NCBI GenBank assembly: GCA_965603725.1
Contig: CBFDEC010000002.1
Location: forward strand, 60,302-124,301
DNA from: JAGGSN01 sp965603725
GTDB taxonomy: Bacteria > Zixibacteria > MSB-5A5 > UBA10806 > 4484-95
DNA length: 64,000 bases
Reading direction: 5' to 3'
Part shown: one piece after another, positions 7,906-17,249 of the stretch
Numbering within the stretch: the first letter of the stretch is position 1
How the letters are laid out: each line of letters begins with the position of its first letter
Notes under the pieces: model-generated
The model's database searches: none
Seen by the model: the letters and a program-made list of their open reading frames with translations, nothing else
Told to the model about the DNA's origin: nothing
Program-made: the position numbers and the translations under genes

Positions 7906-10350
7906 TTATTTCAGAAGCGCCATTTTCTTTACAATAGTTTTATCAGCAGTTTTTAGTCTATATAAGTAAGTTCCACTGGCAATCTTGTCGCTGTACTCAT
8001 TACGGCTATCCCAGTTAAGAGTATGCGGACCTGCCGGATAATGATCATCAGCCAGTGTCTTAACCAATCTGCCGCTGATATCAAATATTTCAACTTTCAC
8101 CTGCCCCGGATCGGCTAAATTAAAGTGTATTTCGGTGGTAGAGTTAAACGGGTTTGGATAGTTTGTATAAAGCAGTGTCTGCCTGGGAATTTCTGGTTCA
8201 TCACCAATATCGGCCTGATAACAAACCTGAATTGTATCAATAGCTGGTATCATATCTGTGGCGACGGCGGTTACATATATTTCTCCAAGATTTGCTATTC
8301 TGAGCGGTATTTCCAACAGGCCATTATCGTCGGTAAATCCGCGATAATACAGTTCCCCGGGCTTCCAGATACAAACCTTAATATTACCGGCCGGACCGTC
8401 AACAGCGCTTACAACAACCGAGAGGGCTGTAGTGTCTACTTTAATATAATCAGGAGCGCTAATGCTGAGCGGCGTTGGCTGATTTGCCCACATCTGCATC
8501 TCCGGATCGCCAAACAGGTTGTGTCCATAACCGATATCGCGTTTATTAGGATAGTATATTTTCGAAAGCGCCTCGGCTACCGCCAGATGTCTGGCTGTAT
8601 CGGAATACACGTATTCAATGAATTTCCTTTCAAGCAGGTAGGAGGATGTTACCCAGCCCCAGCGAGTATTGCCCAGGTAAGCCACGCCTCCCCTGTCCGG
8701 CAAGAACAGGTATGCTTCCATAAAACTGGTTGTTGTAATAAACGGTCCCGGTCCCCAGATACCGCTATCGAAATCGAATGCTGCCGTGTAACAGCTTATT
8801 GAGTAATGAACGCCATATTTATCGGTTTCGGCAAGCCGGGTAAGGGAACTGGTAGTTTCTACCTCAAAATCAACAGTATCGCCATAGATGTTTGATCGTG
8901 GCCAATGGTTATAATTTGGAGTCATGGCTGCATAATAGTAAAAGCTGCCGTGATTGAGGTTGGAGATGAATCCCCAGCCTTCGTCCATAGCGCTGATAAC
9001 CATTTGACCGGTTGGCTGTGTCGGATTTGGCGATCCACCGCTGGGTTCCTCCGCACAACTGGAAGCGTCAACCTCAAAATTATCCGGCATTAGCGCCGCT
9101 AAGTTTGTATGCTCGTTAAGATATCTCATCTGATCGTTGCAGATAAACAGGCCCCTGGTCAGATAAGAATAATCGCCATTTCCCGGGTTTTGTTCGTACA
9201 AAAGCGCTTTTTCAACCCAGATTTCCACCTCTTCAGAATTTTCCGCCGGCACTCTGCCAACATATATTTCAGGGTAAATGTCCGGATCATCATGATTATA
9301 CTCGCCATAAATCCCATCGCCGTCAGTGTCCCAGTTTCCGGTCAGGTCGGCATAATATAAATCTGTAGCCTGCTGGTGATATAATTCGGGCGGGGTTGAA
9401 ACATTGCCCGGGTAAGCATAGCGAACTGGAAAAATATTCTCATCACCGCCTAACAACACCCAACGAGCGCCGGCGACATACGCTTCCTGAAGATATGAAC
9501 GTATCCGGGCGGGGTCATCCTCTCCAGGATACTGCAGCGAAATATCTTCCAATAACACTATCTCGGTTAAGAGACCTTTTTGATTTTTCCAGACTGCATA
9601 TGGATAAAACGCGGGCGCCAGTTCTGCTGAAGTGATAATAAGGTATTCGGCTTCAATTCCATCGACTGCTATCCTGGGAATAGTTCCTCCGCCTTCGAAT
9701 CTGTTAAGTTTCGGAGTAGAAAAATCTGCCGGGTTGTTCACCATATCCCTTAACAGGCTTGCCCCCACAGGCGTCCTGCCGTATGTAAAATCTAAATTGT
9801 CCTCAAGACTGATTGTGAAATCAATTTCACCAATTAAGATGATTTCTCTTTTTGAGGGACGGTATTGGATAGGATAAACCGCAATTGTAACAAAAGACTG
9901 AGAGCCCATCATCCCTTTATCTAAAACCTCTACATAATTACCGGGATAAAGATCAGATGATAAATAAATATCGATATCTTTCGGAGCCGGAGTGTATTGC
10001 TCATAAATATCGGTCTTGATATCTCCCTCAAACCAGGTATGCTCGACTCCTCTGGCGATGATTTCAATCTGAAAGCCGGCGGCTTTGATTGAGCCAATTT
10101 TCGTATTCGACGGCAATGCCAGCCGGACAACTTTATAAGGAATCTCAGGGGCGCCGGCATTTTCAAGGAACCAGCAATCCTTAAAGCTGTATTTTTCACC
10201 CCTGTCTGTGCTGACAACATTGATATCTCTTAAATCTGTTGTCACCTTGTGGACAATTGTATCATTCGTTGCGGCTGTTAGCGGTAAGCTGTTGAATAAT
10301 AAGAAAACAGCCGCAAGCCAGTTTCCCCATCCGTTTTTTAGTCCTTTCAT
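7906..10350 (-). CDS. Gingipain-like C25 cysteine peptidase with C-terminal sorting domain
   Basis: An 814-residue secreted protein. Residues 1-27 are a Sec signal peptide (LAAVFLLFNSLPLTAA). A propeptide-like region follows (about 30-230). The peptidase region starts near AEYLIITSAELAPAFYPYAV and contains GARWVLLGGDENIFP and DIYPEIYVGRVPAENSEEV. The catalytic dyad of family C25 is visible: His467 in ISNLNHGSFYY and Cys520 in YSISCYTAAFD. DTDGDGIYGEYNHDDPD is a probable calcium loop. An Ig-like domain follows, and the C-terminus from about 730 (TNYPNPFNSTTEIHF, ending KTIVKKMALLK) is a FlgD-like/type IX sorting domain. A strong AGGAGGGG precedes the ATG. Likely an extracellular or surface protease. 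It is monocistronic and convergent with the glycan operon. Confidence 0.85.
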   Translation of the reverse strand: MKGLKNGWGNWLAAVFLLFNSLPLTAATNDTIVHKVTTDLRDINVVSTDRGEKYSFKDCWFLENAGAPEIPYKVVRLALPSNTKIGSIKAAGFQIEIIARGVEHTWFEGDIKTDIYEQYTPAPKDIDIYLSSDLYPGNYVEVLDKGMMGSQSFVTIAVYPIQYRPSKREIILIGEIDFTISLEDNLDFTYGRTPVGASLLRDMVNNPADFSTPKLNRFEGGGTIPRIAVDGIEAEYLIITSAELAPAFYPYAVWKNQKGLLTEIVLLEDISLQYPGEDDPARIRSYLQEAYVAGARWVLLGGDENIFPVRYAYPGNVSTPPELYHQQATDLYYADLTGNWDTDGDGIYGEYNHDDPDIYPEIYVGRVPAENSEEVEIWVEKALLYEQNPGNGDYSYLTRGLFICNDQMRYLNEHTNLAALMPDNFEVDASSCAEEPSGGSPNPTQPTGQMVISAMDEGWGFISNLNHGSFYYYAAMTPNYNHWPRSNIYGDTVDFEVETTSSLTRLAETDKYGVHYSISCYTAAFDFDSGIWGPGPFITTTSFMEAYLFLPDRGGVAYLGNTRWGWVTSSYLLERKFIEYVYSDTARHLAVAEALSKIYYPNKRDIGYGHNLFGDPEMQMWANQPTPLSISAPDYIKVDTTALSVVVSAVDGPAGNIKVCIWKPGELYYRGFTDDNGLLEIPLRIANLGEIYVTAVATDMIPAIDTIQVCYQADIGDEPEIPRQTLLYTNYPNPFNSTTEIHFNLADPGQVKVEIFDISGRLVKTLADDHYPAGPHTLNWDSRNEYSDKIASGTYLYRLKTADKTIVKKMALLK

Positions 10351-10608
10351 TTTTTCCCCTCCTGTAAAAAATTAATGTTTTCCAAATCTCAGGCCGAGTA
10401 ATCTGCAAAGGTAATACCATGCCTAAAAAACCCTGTTCGAATTTGAAACGGCGATGCAACTTGTTGTTATATAATTGATTGCAAATGAGTTATTCTGAAA
10501 GGTTTTTATATAATTTGGTCAAAGTCCTTTAAAATATTGGAAATTTCCCATAATGTTCGCCATAGCCCTATATCCCTTAAGAGACTATAAGTTATAAAAA
10601 GTTTTTTC

Positions 10609-10637
10609 TTGACAATAGTGGGGTGAAAGTATAGTAT
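10609..10637 (+). promoter_or_regulatory. Promoter of the dcw operon
   Basis: A perfect -35 box TTGACA (10609-10614) is followed by TAGTAT (10632-10637, 17-base spacer) or TATAGT (10630-10635, 15-base spacer). It sits 38-66 bases before the chosen mraZ start and is the only obvious sigma70-like promoter before the 14-gene run. The -10 choice is uncertain. Confidence 0.6.
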
Positions 10638-10653
10638 TGTGGGAAATTGTGGG
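10618..10653 (+). promoter_or_regulatory. Probable MraZ operator (TGGG repeats)
   Basis: Three TGGG cores lie at 10619, 10640 and 10650. The last two are in identical TTGTGGG heptamers exactly 10 bases apart, and the first is 21 bases upstream, about two helical turns. MraZ in other bacteria binds TGGGN repeats separated by 5 bases upstream of its own gene. Overlap with the -10 region would allow autorepression. Binding itself is inferred. Confidence 0.6.
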
Positions 10654-10674
10654 GGAAATAGGAGAAAGACCATT

Positions 10675-11109
10675 TTGACTGGTTTCAAGGGATCATATAA
10701 GCACACGATTGACCAGAAAGGCAGAATAAATATCCCCGCCAAGTTTCGACGTACGCCAGGATCTGTTGAGAGCTACGTAATTACGAGGGGCTTAAATGAG
10801 TGCTTATATGTTTTCCCCGCAGATGAGTGGGAAAAAGTGGAACAGAAATTACGCACGCTTACCCGGACTGACCCTGACGCCCTCTATTATTTAAGATCAA
10901 CGCTGGCAAATGCGGCGGATGTTCAAATTGACCGCCAGGGACGGATAACCATTCCAGCCAACCTTCTTAAACTGGCTCAACTGGATAGGGAAGTTATGAT
11001 TAACGGGGCGCTTGATAGAATGGAAATATGGAATCCTGATACTTTTGAGAGATATTTAGATGAATGCAGTGAATCGTACGAGGAGGTGGCCAGGAAAATC
11101 CTCATTTAG
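10675..11109 (+). CDS. mraZ: Transcriptional regulator MraZ
   Basis: First gene of the dcw cluster. The protein has the duplicated MraZ/AbrB-like fold with both signature loops: DQKGRINIPAKFR in the first half and DRQGRITIPANLL in the second. From TTG 10675 it is 144 residues, the usual family length, and begins TGFKGSYKHTIDQKGR. AGGAG at 10660-10664 lies about ten bases upstream. A GTG at 10639 would add 12 residues but lies inside the operator repeats, so it is rejected. MraZ binds DNA upstream of its own operon and represses dcw transcription, and its ring assembly reads tandem repeats like those seen here. One base separates it from rsmH. Confidence 0.93.
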   Translation: MTGFKGSYKHTIDQKGRINIPAKFRRTPGSVESYVITRGLNECLYVFPADEWEKVEQKLRTLTRTDPDALYYLRSTLANAADVQIDRQGRITIPANLLKLAQLDREVMINGALDRMEIWNPDTFERYLDECSESYEEVARKILI

Positions 11110-11110
11110 C

Positions 11111-12037
11111 ATGAAACATCAACCGATAATGGTTAATCAAGTAGTTGAATTGCTTTTTAACTGTCCTGATGGCGTCTTTGTTGACGCTACAGTTGGTGCC
11201 GGTGGACATTTAATAGAGGTTTATAGGGCACACGGCAACAGGTTTAAGTATATCGGGTTTGATCTTGACAGCCTGGCCCTAAAACAAGCGAAACATAATA
11301 TTACTAAAATTGGGCTGGAGGCCGAATTGACCAAATCGAATTTTACTGAAATTGCCGACCACCTTCAAAAAAGAAAAATCTCATCTATCAGCGCTGTTCT
11401 GTATGATTTAGGTATCGGTTCGTTTCAGATAGATAACCCCAATCGGGGTTTTTCATATCTGGGTGATGGGCCTTTATCGATGTCTTTTGACGATAATGAA
11501 AAACTGGCGGCGGCAAATCTAATCGACAGTTTAGATGAAAATGATTTAACCGGGCTGTTTAAATCCTTTGGTCAGGAACGTAAAGCAAGGTCATTGTCGA
11601 AGGCTATAAAAAAATGCCCTGATAAAATAACCACAACCGGTCAGCTTGCTCAGATCATTCGATCTACAGTTGGCGACAGGTCTTTTGTAAAAACCGCCGC
11701 CAGAGTTTTTCAGGCTGTCAGAATAAAAGTCAATGATGAATTTGAAAACATTAGAAAAAGTCTTGAAGCCGTCTTAGCATGTTTAGTCCCCGGGGGAATA
11801 GCGATGGTTATCACCTATCATTCGCTTGAGGATGGTTATGTGAAAAGGATTTTTAAAAAATTTTCGGGAAAGTGTGTCTGTCCCCCGGGCATGCCTGAAT
11901 GTCGTTGTGGAAAACAAAAGCTTGTTCGCCTGGTTTATTCCAAACCTGTCAAACCGGACCCGGAAGAGATAGCCATAAATTCCAGGGCTCGATCAGCGAA
12001 ATTAAGGGTTGTTGAAAGAATTGAGACCGCGTCGTAA
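11111..12037 (+). CDS. rsmH: 16S rRNA (cytosine1402-N4)-methyltransferase RsmH
   Basis: A SAM-dependent methyltransferase that modifies C1402 in the ribosomal P site, nearly always the second gene of dcw clusters. Visible family features are the N-terminal KHQPIMVNQVVELL, the SAM-binding VFVDATVGAGGHL, IGFDLDSLALKQAK, DLGIGSFQIDNPNRGFSY, and the C-terminal ITYHSLEDGYVKRIFK with a cysteine-rich CVCPPGMPECRCGK. From ATG 11111 the protein is 308 residues, normal for the family; an in-frame start at 11060 would extend it into mraZ with sequence unlike RsmH. It overlaps ftsL by 29 bases. Confidence 0.94.
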   Translation: MKHQPIMVNQVVELLFNCPDGVFVDATVGAGGHLIEVYRAHGNRFKYIGFDLDSLALKQAKHNITKIGLEAELTKSNFTEIADHLQKRKISSISAVLYDLGIGSFQIDNPNRGFSYLGDGPLSMSFDDNEKLAAANLIDSLDENDLTGLFKSFGQERKARSLSKAIKKCPDKITTTGQLAQIIRSTVGDRSFVKTAARVFQAVRIKVNDEFENIRKSLEAVLACLVPGGIAMVITYHSLEDGYVKRIFKKFSGKCVCPPGMPECRCGKQKLVRLVYSKPVKPDPEEIAINSRARSAKLRVVERIETAS

Positions 12038-12392
12038 AAGAAAAAAAACTTTCAACCGGTTCAAACTGGTAATTCCGATAGCCTTTGTTCTGGCTGTGAT
12101 GTGGGTCTGCAAATCAAACGAGGCCGATAAACTCTCCAGAAAGCTGACAGAGCTTGAACGGACAAAAAAAAGTATAATCGAACAGCACAAGCTGCTGCAT
12201 ATCGAACTTGAAAAATATCGCTCTATTGGCTGGATAGACCGCTGTGCCCGTCAGAATTTCGGCATGACCTACGATGTGAAGAAAAGGATAGTTTTATTTG
12301 ACAGATCAAAGGAGATTCGAAGGCAAAACCGGGGTCTTTTTGCCAGCCTGGGTGGATTCGTAAGCGGGATTTATAAATCACTGATAAAATAG
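12009..12392 (+). CDS. ftsL: Cell division protein FtsL-like
   Basis: A 127-residue bitopic membrane protein placed exactly where ftsL occurs, between rsmH and ftsI. It has a strongly basic cytoplasmic tail (LRPRRKRKKTFNRFK), one membrane span (LVIPIAFVLAVMWVC, about residues 20-35) and a periplasmic coiled coil (EADKLSRKLTELERTKKSI), followed by NFGMTYDVKKRIVLF, comparable with the end of FtsL proteins. FtsL bridges FtsB/FtsQ to FtsWI in the divisome. Start may be TTG 12009, TTG 12012 or TTG 12021. Sequence conservation of this family is low, so the name rests on topology and position. Confidence 0.8.
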   Translation: MLKELRPRRKRKKTFNRFKLVIPIAFVLAVMWVCKSNEADKLSRKLTELERTKKSIIEQHKLLHIELEKYRSIGWIDRCARQNFGMTYDVKKRIVLFDRSKEIRRQNRGLFASLGGFVSGIYKSLIK

Positions 12393-12404
12393 AACTGGGA
12401 ATTA

Positions 12405-14345
12405 ATGAAAAATAAGTCAGAATCAAAGCTCATCGTTATTAAAATTATATTTATCGCAATTGGGATAGTGTTCGTCGGTCGCCTGTTTATGCTTCAGGTT
12501 TTAGATCATGATAGATTTCTTAGCGCCGCCGATAATCAGCAAAACCTGATTATCGACATCCAGGCAAAAAGGGGTTCAATCTATGATCGTAATCTTAAAG
12601 TATTGGCTCAGGACATAGACTCATATTCATATTATGTTGTACCCGGGCAGATTATTAACAAGAATCTCGCCGCCAGAAAATTAAAGAATATTACCGGCTC
12701 CGCAAATTGGCTTGAGAAGTTTAAAAAACATCCACGGTTTTTATGGGTGACTCGAAAAGCCGATAAGCGACTCGAACAAACGCTTGAACAGTCTAATATC
12801 GAGTCTTTAAATCGTATCGTCGAACCAAGACGAGTCTATCCTGCAGGAAAACTTGCCCTGTCGCTTCTGGGCAGAGTCGATATCGACGTCAACGGTCTTT
12901 CGGGTATTGAACTTCAATATGATGAATTACTTTCCGGTAAAAATGGCAAGGCGATATTGAAGCGAGACGGCCTGGGGCAGAGCTACTTCTTTGATGAAAG
13001 ACCGCTGGTTGAACCCTGCAGCGGCGCCGATATTGTTCTTACCCTGGATTTAGACCTGCAGCAGATTGTCGAACAGGAAATGACAGAGACGCTGATGGAA
13101 AATAATGCTGCCGGTGGAATTGCCCTGTTTATCAAGGTCGATACCGGCGAGATATTAGCCTGTGCGGTCTTAGACAGCCTGGGAAAACCCTCAGCCCGGA
13201 ATCGCGCGGTCACAGATCAGTATGAACCGGGTTCAACTTTTAAGATTATCACAGTGGCAACGGCGATTTCTCAGGGATTATTCGAACCGAACAATATTCT
13301 ATTCGTAGAAAATGGTAAGTTCCGGATAGGCAGAAGAACCATACGTGATGATCACGAATTTGACAGTCTCACGGTCGAGGATATTGTTGTTCATTCCTCC
13401 AATATCGGGGCGTCCAAAATTGCTTTGGAACTGGGGGATGAGCTTCTGTTTAAAGCGATAAAAGAGGCCGGCTTTGTTATGCCTTTAGGGATTGATTTTC
13501 CAGCGGAAGCGAGTGGCTATTTGCCGCGTCCTGACTGGCGTCAGCATTACTTAGCCAATGTCAGTTTTGGACATGGAGTTTCCGCTACGCCGCTTCAAAT
13601 AATATCTTTGTACGGGGCAATCGCCTCCGGTGGGTTTTTATACCGTCCGTTTATAGGCAAAGAGGTTATCGGCGATGATGGTACCAGAAAACCGCTGGCG
13701 CCCCGGCTTAGGATTAGAAGGGTCTTCTCTGAAGATATTACTGAAACTATCGGCGAATTTCTAAAGCAGGTCGTAATCCGCGGCACTGCCCATAAAGCCT
13801 CATCCCGGCTCGTCTCAATAGCCGGTAAAACAGGCACAGCTTTAAAGCTCAGAGAAGATAAAAAAGGTTATGATCAAAAAAGAGCGCGGTCGTCTTTTGT
13901 TGGCTATTTCCCGGCTGAAGACCCGGCGATAGTTGGAATGACGCTTTTTGATGAACCGAAAAATTCACGCTATGGCGGCGAAACCGCCGCGCCTGTCTTT
14001 AAAAACATCGCTGAAAGGTATTATTGTTTGCCGCAGTTTATGGTCGAAAGGATGTTAGCATCAGAACAAAACCGGCAAGAGCAGGCCGAACTACCGACCG
14101 GAGATTCACAGTCTGAATTTGTAAAAATTCTTGAAGTTTCTGCCCGTTATTGTGAAGACCCCAGCGATGAAGGACTAATTCCAAATTTCAAAGGTTTAAC
14201 CATGAAACAAGCCATGACGTTAGCTGTAACAAAAGGTATTGAATGCGAGCTTAATGGTTCGGGTATGGTATATTCCCAGACGCCTTCGGCAGGCAAAAAA
14301 TACATTCAGGGCAATACTGTAAAACTGGGATGTAAAAGCTGGTGA
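12405..14345 (+). CDS. ftsI: Septal peptidoglycan transpeptidase FtsI (PBP3) with PASTA domain
   Basis: Class B penicillin-binding protein of 646 residues. One N-terminal membrane anchor (about 8-27) precedes a pedestal domain (RGSIYDRNLKVLAQDIDSY). The transpeptidase motifs are all present: STFK at 277-280, SSN at 331-333 and KTG at 475-477. The C-terminal 60 residues (LIPNFKGLTMKQAMTLAVTKG to the end) form one PASTA domain, which classical proteobacterial FtsI lacks but which is seen in other phyla. The enzyme crosslinks septal peptidoglycan together with FtsW encoded nearby. The stop overlaps the GTG of murE (GTGA). Confidence 0.93.
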   Translation: MKNKSESKLIVIKIIFIAIGIVFVGRLFMLQVLDHDRFLSAADNQQNLIIDIQAKRGSIYDRNLKVLAQDIDSYSYYVVPGQIINKNLAARKLKNITGSANWLEKFKKHPRFLWVTRKADKRLEQTLEQSNIESLNRIVEPRRVYPAGKLALSLLGRVDIDVNGLSGIELQYDELLSGKNGKAILKRDGLGQSYFFDERPLVEPCSGADIVLTLDLDLQQIVEQEMTETLMENNAAGGIALFIKVDTGEILACAVLDSLGKPSARNRAVTDQYEPGSTFKIITVATAISQGLFEPNNILFVENGKFRIGRRTIRDDHEFDSLTVEDIVVHSSNIGASKIALELGDELLFKAIKEAGFVMPLGIDFPAEASGYLPRPDWRQHYLANVSFGHGVSATPLQIISLYGAIASGGFLYRPFIGKEVIGDDGTRKPLAPRLRIRRVFSEDITETIGEFLKQVVIRGTAHKASSRLVSIAGKTGTALKLREDKKGYDQKRARSSFVGYFPAEDPAIVGMTLFDEPKNSRYGGETAAPVFKNIAERYYCLPQFMVERMLASEQNRQEQAELPTGDSQSEFVKILEVSARYCEDPSDEGLIPNFKGLTMKQAMTLAVTKGIECELNGSGMVYSQTPSAGKKYIQGNTVKLGCKSW

Positions 14346-15868
14346 ACGTAGCAATTAATAATAACATCGCGGCTAAACATAAGCCGGTTCGTCTGGGTGA
14401 GCTTTTTGCCGGTACCAGGATTAATATTCCGGATGATTTTTCAATGATTACGATTACCGGCTTAGCCAGTGATTCCCGGAAAGTGAAGCCCGGCGATCTT
14501 TTTTTTGCGGTTCCGGGATATGCTGTCGATGGCGTCAGGTTTTTAGGCGAGGCAACCTCGTTGGGAGCGAATGCTGTTATTACACAGGCGGCAGATATAA
14601 CTGTAGATAATGTCCCTGTTTTAAAATGTAATGATATCAGGAAAACGATGTCTCGGGTCGCCGATCGCTTTTTTGAATTTCCCTCGGACAAGTTAAAGGT
14701 AATAGGCATCACCGGCACAAACGGTAAAACCACTGTTTGTTTCCTGCTAAGCCATATTATGAACGCAAACGATCAGCGCTGGGGCAAGATCGGAACTATT
14801 GAGTACTCTACAGGCAAACACACGATTAATGCGCTTAATACTACTCCCGGCTCCATTGATGTTCAAAGGTACCTGGCAGAAATGCGGGATTTCAATATGG
14901 CCGGCTGTGTTATGGAAGCGTCATCGCATGGGCTCGATCAGCATCGCTGCGATGATGTCAGGTTCTCCGGGGCAGTCTTTACCAACCTTACTCAAGATCA
15001 CCTTGATTATCACAGAGACCTGGATAACTATTTCAAAGCCAAATCGATTTTATTTGAGAAACTTCTAAATGCGGACGGTTTTGCGGTTCTAAATATTGAC
15101 GATCCTTATTATGACAGATTGAAGAGACTTTCCCGGGGAAGAATTCTCACTTTTTCAGCGGCAGCGAATTCAGAGCAGTCGAAAATGGCGGATGTCACAA
15201 TAGAAGATGACGGATATAAGGGCAACGCAAGGCGCTTTAAAGCAACTTATCAAGGTAAAATTATAAACGGCAGCATGCCGCTTTTAGGAATATTCAACCT
15301 TGCCAATGCCGGAGCGGCGGTAACAGCGGCTATCGGCGCCGGCTGCGATTTCGAAAATGCAGTGACAGCTTTAAAAAACGCTCCCCGGATACCGGGCAGA
15401 GTTGAAAGAGTCGATGCCGGTCAACCGTTCGAGGTAATTATCGATTACGCTCATACACCGGATGCCCTAAAGAACCTGCTTCTGGGGATTGATACCGCTG
15501 GCAGAAAAATCCTGCTGTTTGGCTGTGGCGGCGATCGCGACAAGACCAAACGGCCGATCATGGGGGAAATCGCATCAATGCACGCCGACCTGCTGATTGT
15601 CACCTCGGATAACCCGAGAACCGAAGACCCCAAAAAAATAATCAACGATATCCTTAAGGGCATTCCCGAAAAGGTGAACTATACGGTTAGCGAAAAAAGA
15701 GATGAGGCAATTGGACAGGCTTTAACTTTAGCCAGAGAAGGCGACCTGGTTATCATCGCTGGTAAAGGACACGAGGATTATCAGGTTGTCGGCAACACCA
15801 GGCATTATTTTTCAGACCCCGAGGTGGTCAAGAAACATCTCAGGAAAATGGGCTATGAAGGTTCTTGA
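14342..15868 (+). CDS. murE: UDP-MurNAc-tripeptide synthetase MurE (meso-DAP-adding)
   Basis: Cytoplasmic ATP-dependent ligase adding the third stem residue to UDP-MurNAc-L-Ala-D-Glu. Seen: N-terminal domain DSRKVKPGDLFFAVPGYAVDG, P-loop GITGTNGKTTVCFL, substrate region LNTTPGSIDVQRYL and MEASSHGLDQHR, HTPDALKNLL, GCGGDRDKTKRPIMG, and DNPR at residues 423-426, the established specificity motif for meso-diaminopimelate rather than lysine. Length (508) is normal. The start is GTG overlapping the ftsI stop. DAP supply is consistent with dapF at 32.3 kb. Confidence 0.95.
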   Translation: MNVAINNNIAAKHKPVRLGELFAGTRINIPDDFSMITITGLASDSRKVKPGDLFFAVPGYAVDGVRFLGEATSLGANAVITQAADITVDNVPVLKCNDIRKTMSRVADRFFEFPSDKLKVIGITGTNGKTTVCFLLSHIMNANDQRWGKIGTIEYSTGKHTINALNTTPGSIDVQRYLAEMRDFNMAGCVMEASSHGLDQHRCDDVRFSGAVFTNLTQDHLDYHRDLDNYFKAKSILFEKLLNADGFAVLNIDDPYYDRLKRLSRGRILTFSAAANSEQSKMADVTIEDDGYKGNARRFKATYQGKIINGSMPLLGIFNLANAGAAVTAAIGAGCDFENAVTALKNAPRIPGRVERVDAGQPFEVIIDYAHTPDALKNLLLGIDTAGRKILLFGCGGDRDKTKRPIMGEIASMHADLLIVTSDNPRTEDPKKIINDILKGIPEKVNYTVSEKRDEAIGQALTLAREGDLVIIAGKGHEDYQVVGNTRHYFSDPEVVKKHLRKMGYEGS

Positions 15869-17249
15869 GAAAATGAGAATAAACGGCGCTGATTTGCAAA
15901 ATGCATTCAAGGTTCAACCTGTGAAAATGACCGGTAGTCATAAAAAATCACAATTGCCATTGGAGGAAATCGGTTTTACAGGAATATCGACTGACAGCCG
16001 AAGCATTAAGGAAGGAGACCTGTTTTTTGCCCTTAAAGGCGAACGTTTTAACGGCCGCGATTTTATCGGGCAGGCTGTTGCCAATGGCGCTGCCGGGATT
16101 GTTGTCAGCGAGGATGTGGCTGTTGAAGGAGTCATAGTTTTTAAAGTGCAAGATACACTTGGCGCTCTTGGTAATCTGGCCGCATTTTACCGTCGAAAAT
16201 TCAATATCAAGAGTATTGCAGTCACCGGCTCTAACGGTAAAACGACTACCAAGGAGATGCTGGCCGCCTGCCTGCAGACTGAATACAGCACGCTTAAAAC
16301 GTCAGGGAATTTCAATAACCTGATCGGTCTGCCGTTAACGCTTTTCAACCTTGATGAAAACTATCAAGTCGGTGTATTCGAACTGGGCATGAGTGTCCCC
16401 GGCGAGATGACCACCATGGCGCAGATGTGCCAGCCGCAGGTCGGGGTCTTTACAAACATTGCTCCTGTACATCTGGAGACGCTGGGCTCAGTTGACGCGG
16501 TAGCTAAGGCAAAATATGAACTTGTTGAAAGTCTGCCGCTCGATGGAGCTGTAATTTTAAACAATGATGACAGCTTTCTATCCGGGTGGACAAAAAAGAT
16601 AAGTCAAAAAGTAATCACTTACGGCATCGAAAATAGGGCTGATTTTAAAGTAAACAGCCATACGATCAATACCGGAAGTCAGAGTTTATTCAGGATTAAC
16701 GACACAGACTATCAGATAAACTACCCGGGGATACACAATATCTATAATGCGGCCGCGGCAATCGCCGCTGCTTGCTATCTGGGATGCAATCCTCAAAAGC
16801 TTGTAAAACCTTTAAGTGAACTGAAAGTATATCACTTGCGATCAGAGGTATTTCAATATGCGGGCGTTATCTTTATCGATGACTGCTACAATGCTAATCC
16901 TGTTTCGATGGAATATGCAATCGATGTACTGGCTGATTATCCCTCTAAAGGACGAAAGGTGGCTGTTCTGGGAGATATGCTTGAACTTGGCGACGATCGG
17001 GAGGAATTCCATAAAGAGATCGGCTTTTATTTAAACTTGAAAAATATCGATGCGCTTTTTGCCTATGGCGGACTTTCGGAATCTTATCTGACAAAATTTA
17101 AGGGCGATGAAAAGGAACATTTCAACAATAAAAATGAATTAATCCGGCGCTTGAGACAATATCTCAATGAGGGTGATGTTGTTCTGGTTAAGGGCTCGAG
17201 AGGTGTGGCCATGGAGGAAATTACTATGGCTTTTAAAGGGAAAAACTGA
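15855..17249 (+). CDS. murF: UDP-MurNAc-pentapeptide synthetase MurF
   Basis: Cytoplasmic ligase adding D-Ala-D-Ala to UDP-MurNAc-tripeptide. Seen: GISTDSRSIKEGDLFFALKG, ATP-binding VTGSNGKTTTKEML, NNLIGLPLTLFNL, ELGMSVPGEM, and C-terminal DDCYNANPVSMEYAI with AVLGDMLELGD, all MurF hallmarks. I chose ATG 15855 (464 residues), overlapping murE by 14 bases, with AGGA at 15842-15845; ATG 15873, with GAAGG at 15857-15861, would give RINGADLQNAF as the N-terminus and is equally possible. Reading back to GTG 15786 would place about 70 bases inside murE and is unlikely. The D-Ala-D-Ala ligase that makes its substrate is not in this cluster. Confidence 0.93.
   Translation: MKVLEKMRINGADLQNAFKVQPVKMTGSHKKSQLPLEEIGFTGISTDSRSIKEGDLFFALKGERFNGRDFIGQAVANGAAGIVVSEDVAVEGVIVFKVQDTLGALGNLAAFYRRKFNIKSIAVTGSNGKTTTKEMLAACLQTEYSTLKTSGNFNNLIGLPLTLFNLDENYQVGVFELGMSVPGEMTTMAQMCQPQVGVFTNIAPVHLETLGSVDAVAKAKYELVESLPLDGAVILNNDDSFLSGWTKKISQKVITYGIENRADFKVNSHTINTGSQSLFRINDTDYQINYPGIHNIYNAAAAIAAACYLGCNPQKLVKPLSELKVYHLRSEVFQYAGVIFIDDCYNANPVSMEYAIDVLADYPSKGRKVAVLGDMLELGDDREEFHKEIGFYLNLKNIDALFAYGGLSESYLTKFKGDEKEHFNNKNELIRRLRQYLNEGDVVLVKGSRGVAMEEITMAFKGKN

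Noticed and set aside
8125..8802. 225-codon plus-strand frame inside the C25 peptidase gene
   Set aside because: Antisense shadow of a gene with clear catalytic motifs.
11060..11110. Earlier in-frame start for rsmH inside mraZ
   Set aside because: Adds 17 residues unlike the family; ATG 11111 gives the normal N-terminus.
15786..15854. Long N-terminal extension of murF
   Set aside because: Lies within murE and does not resemble MurF.
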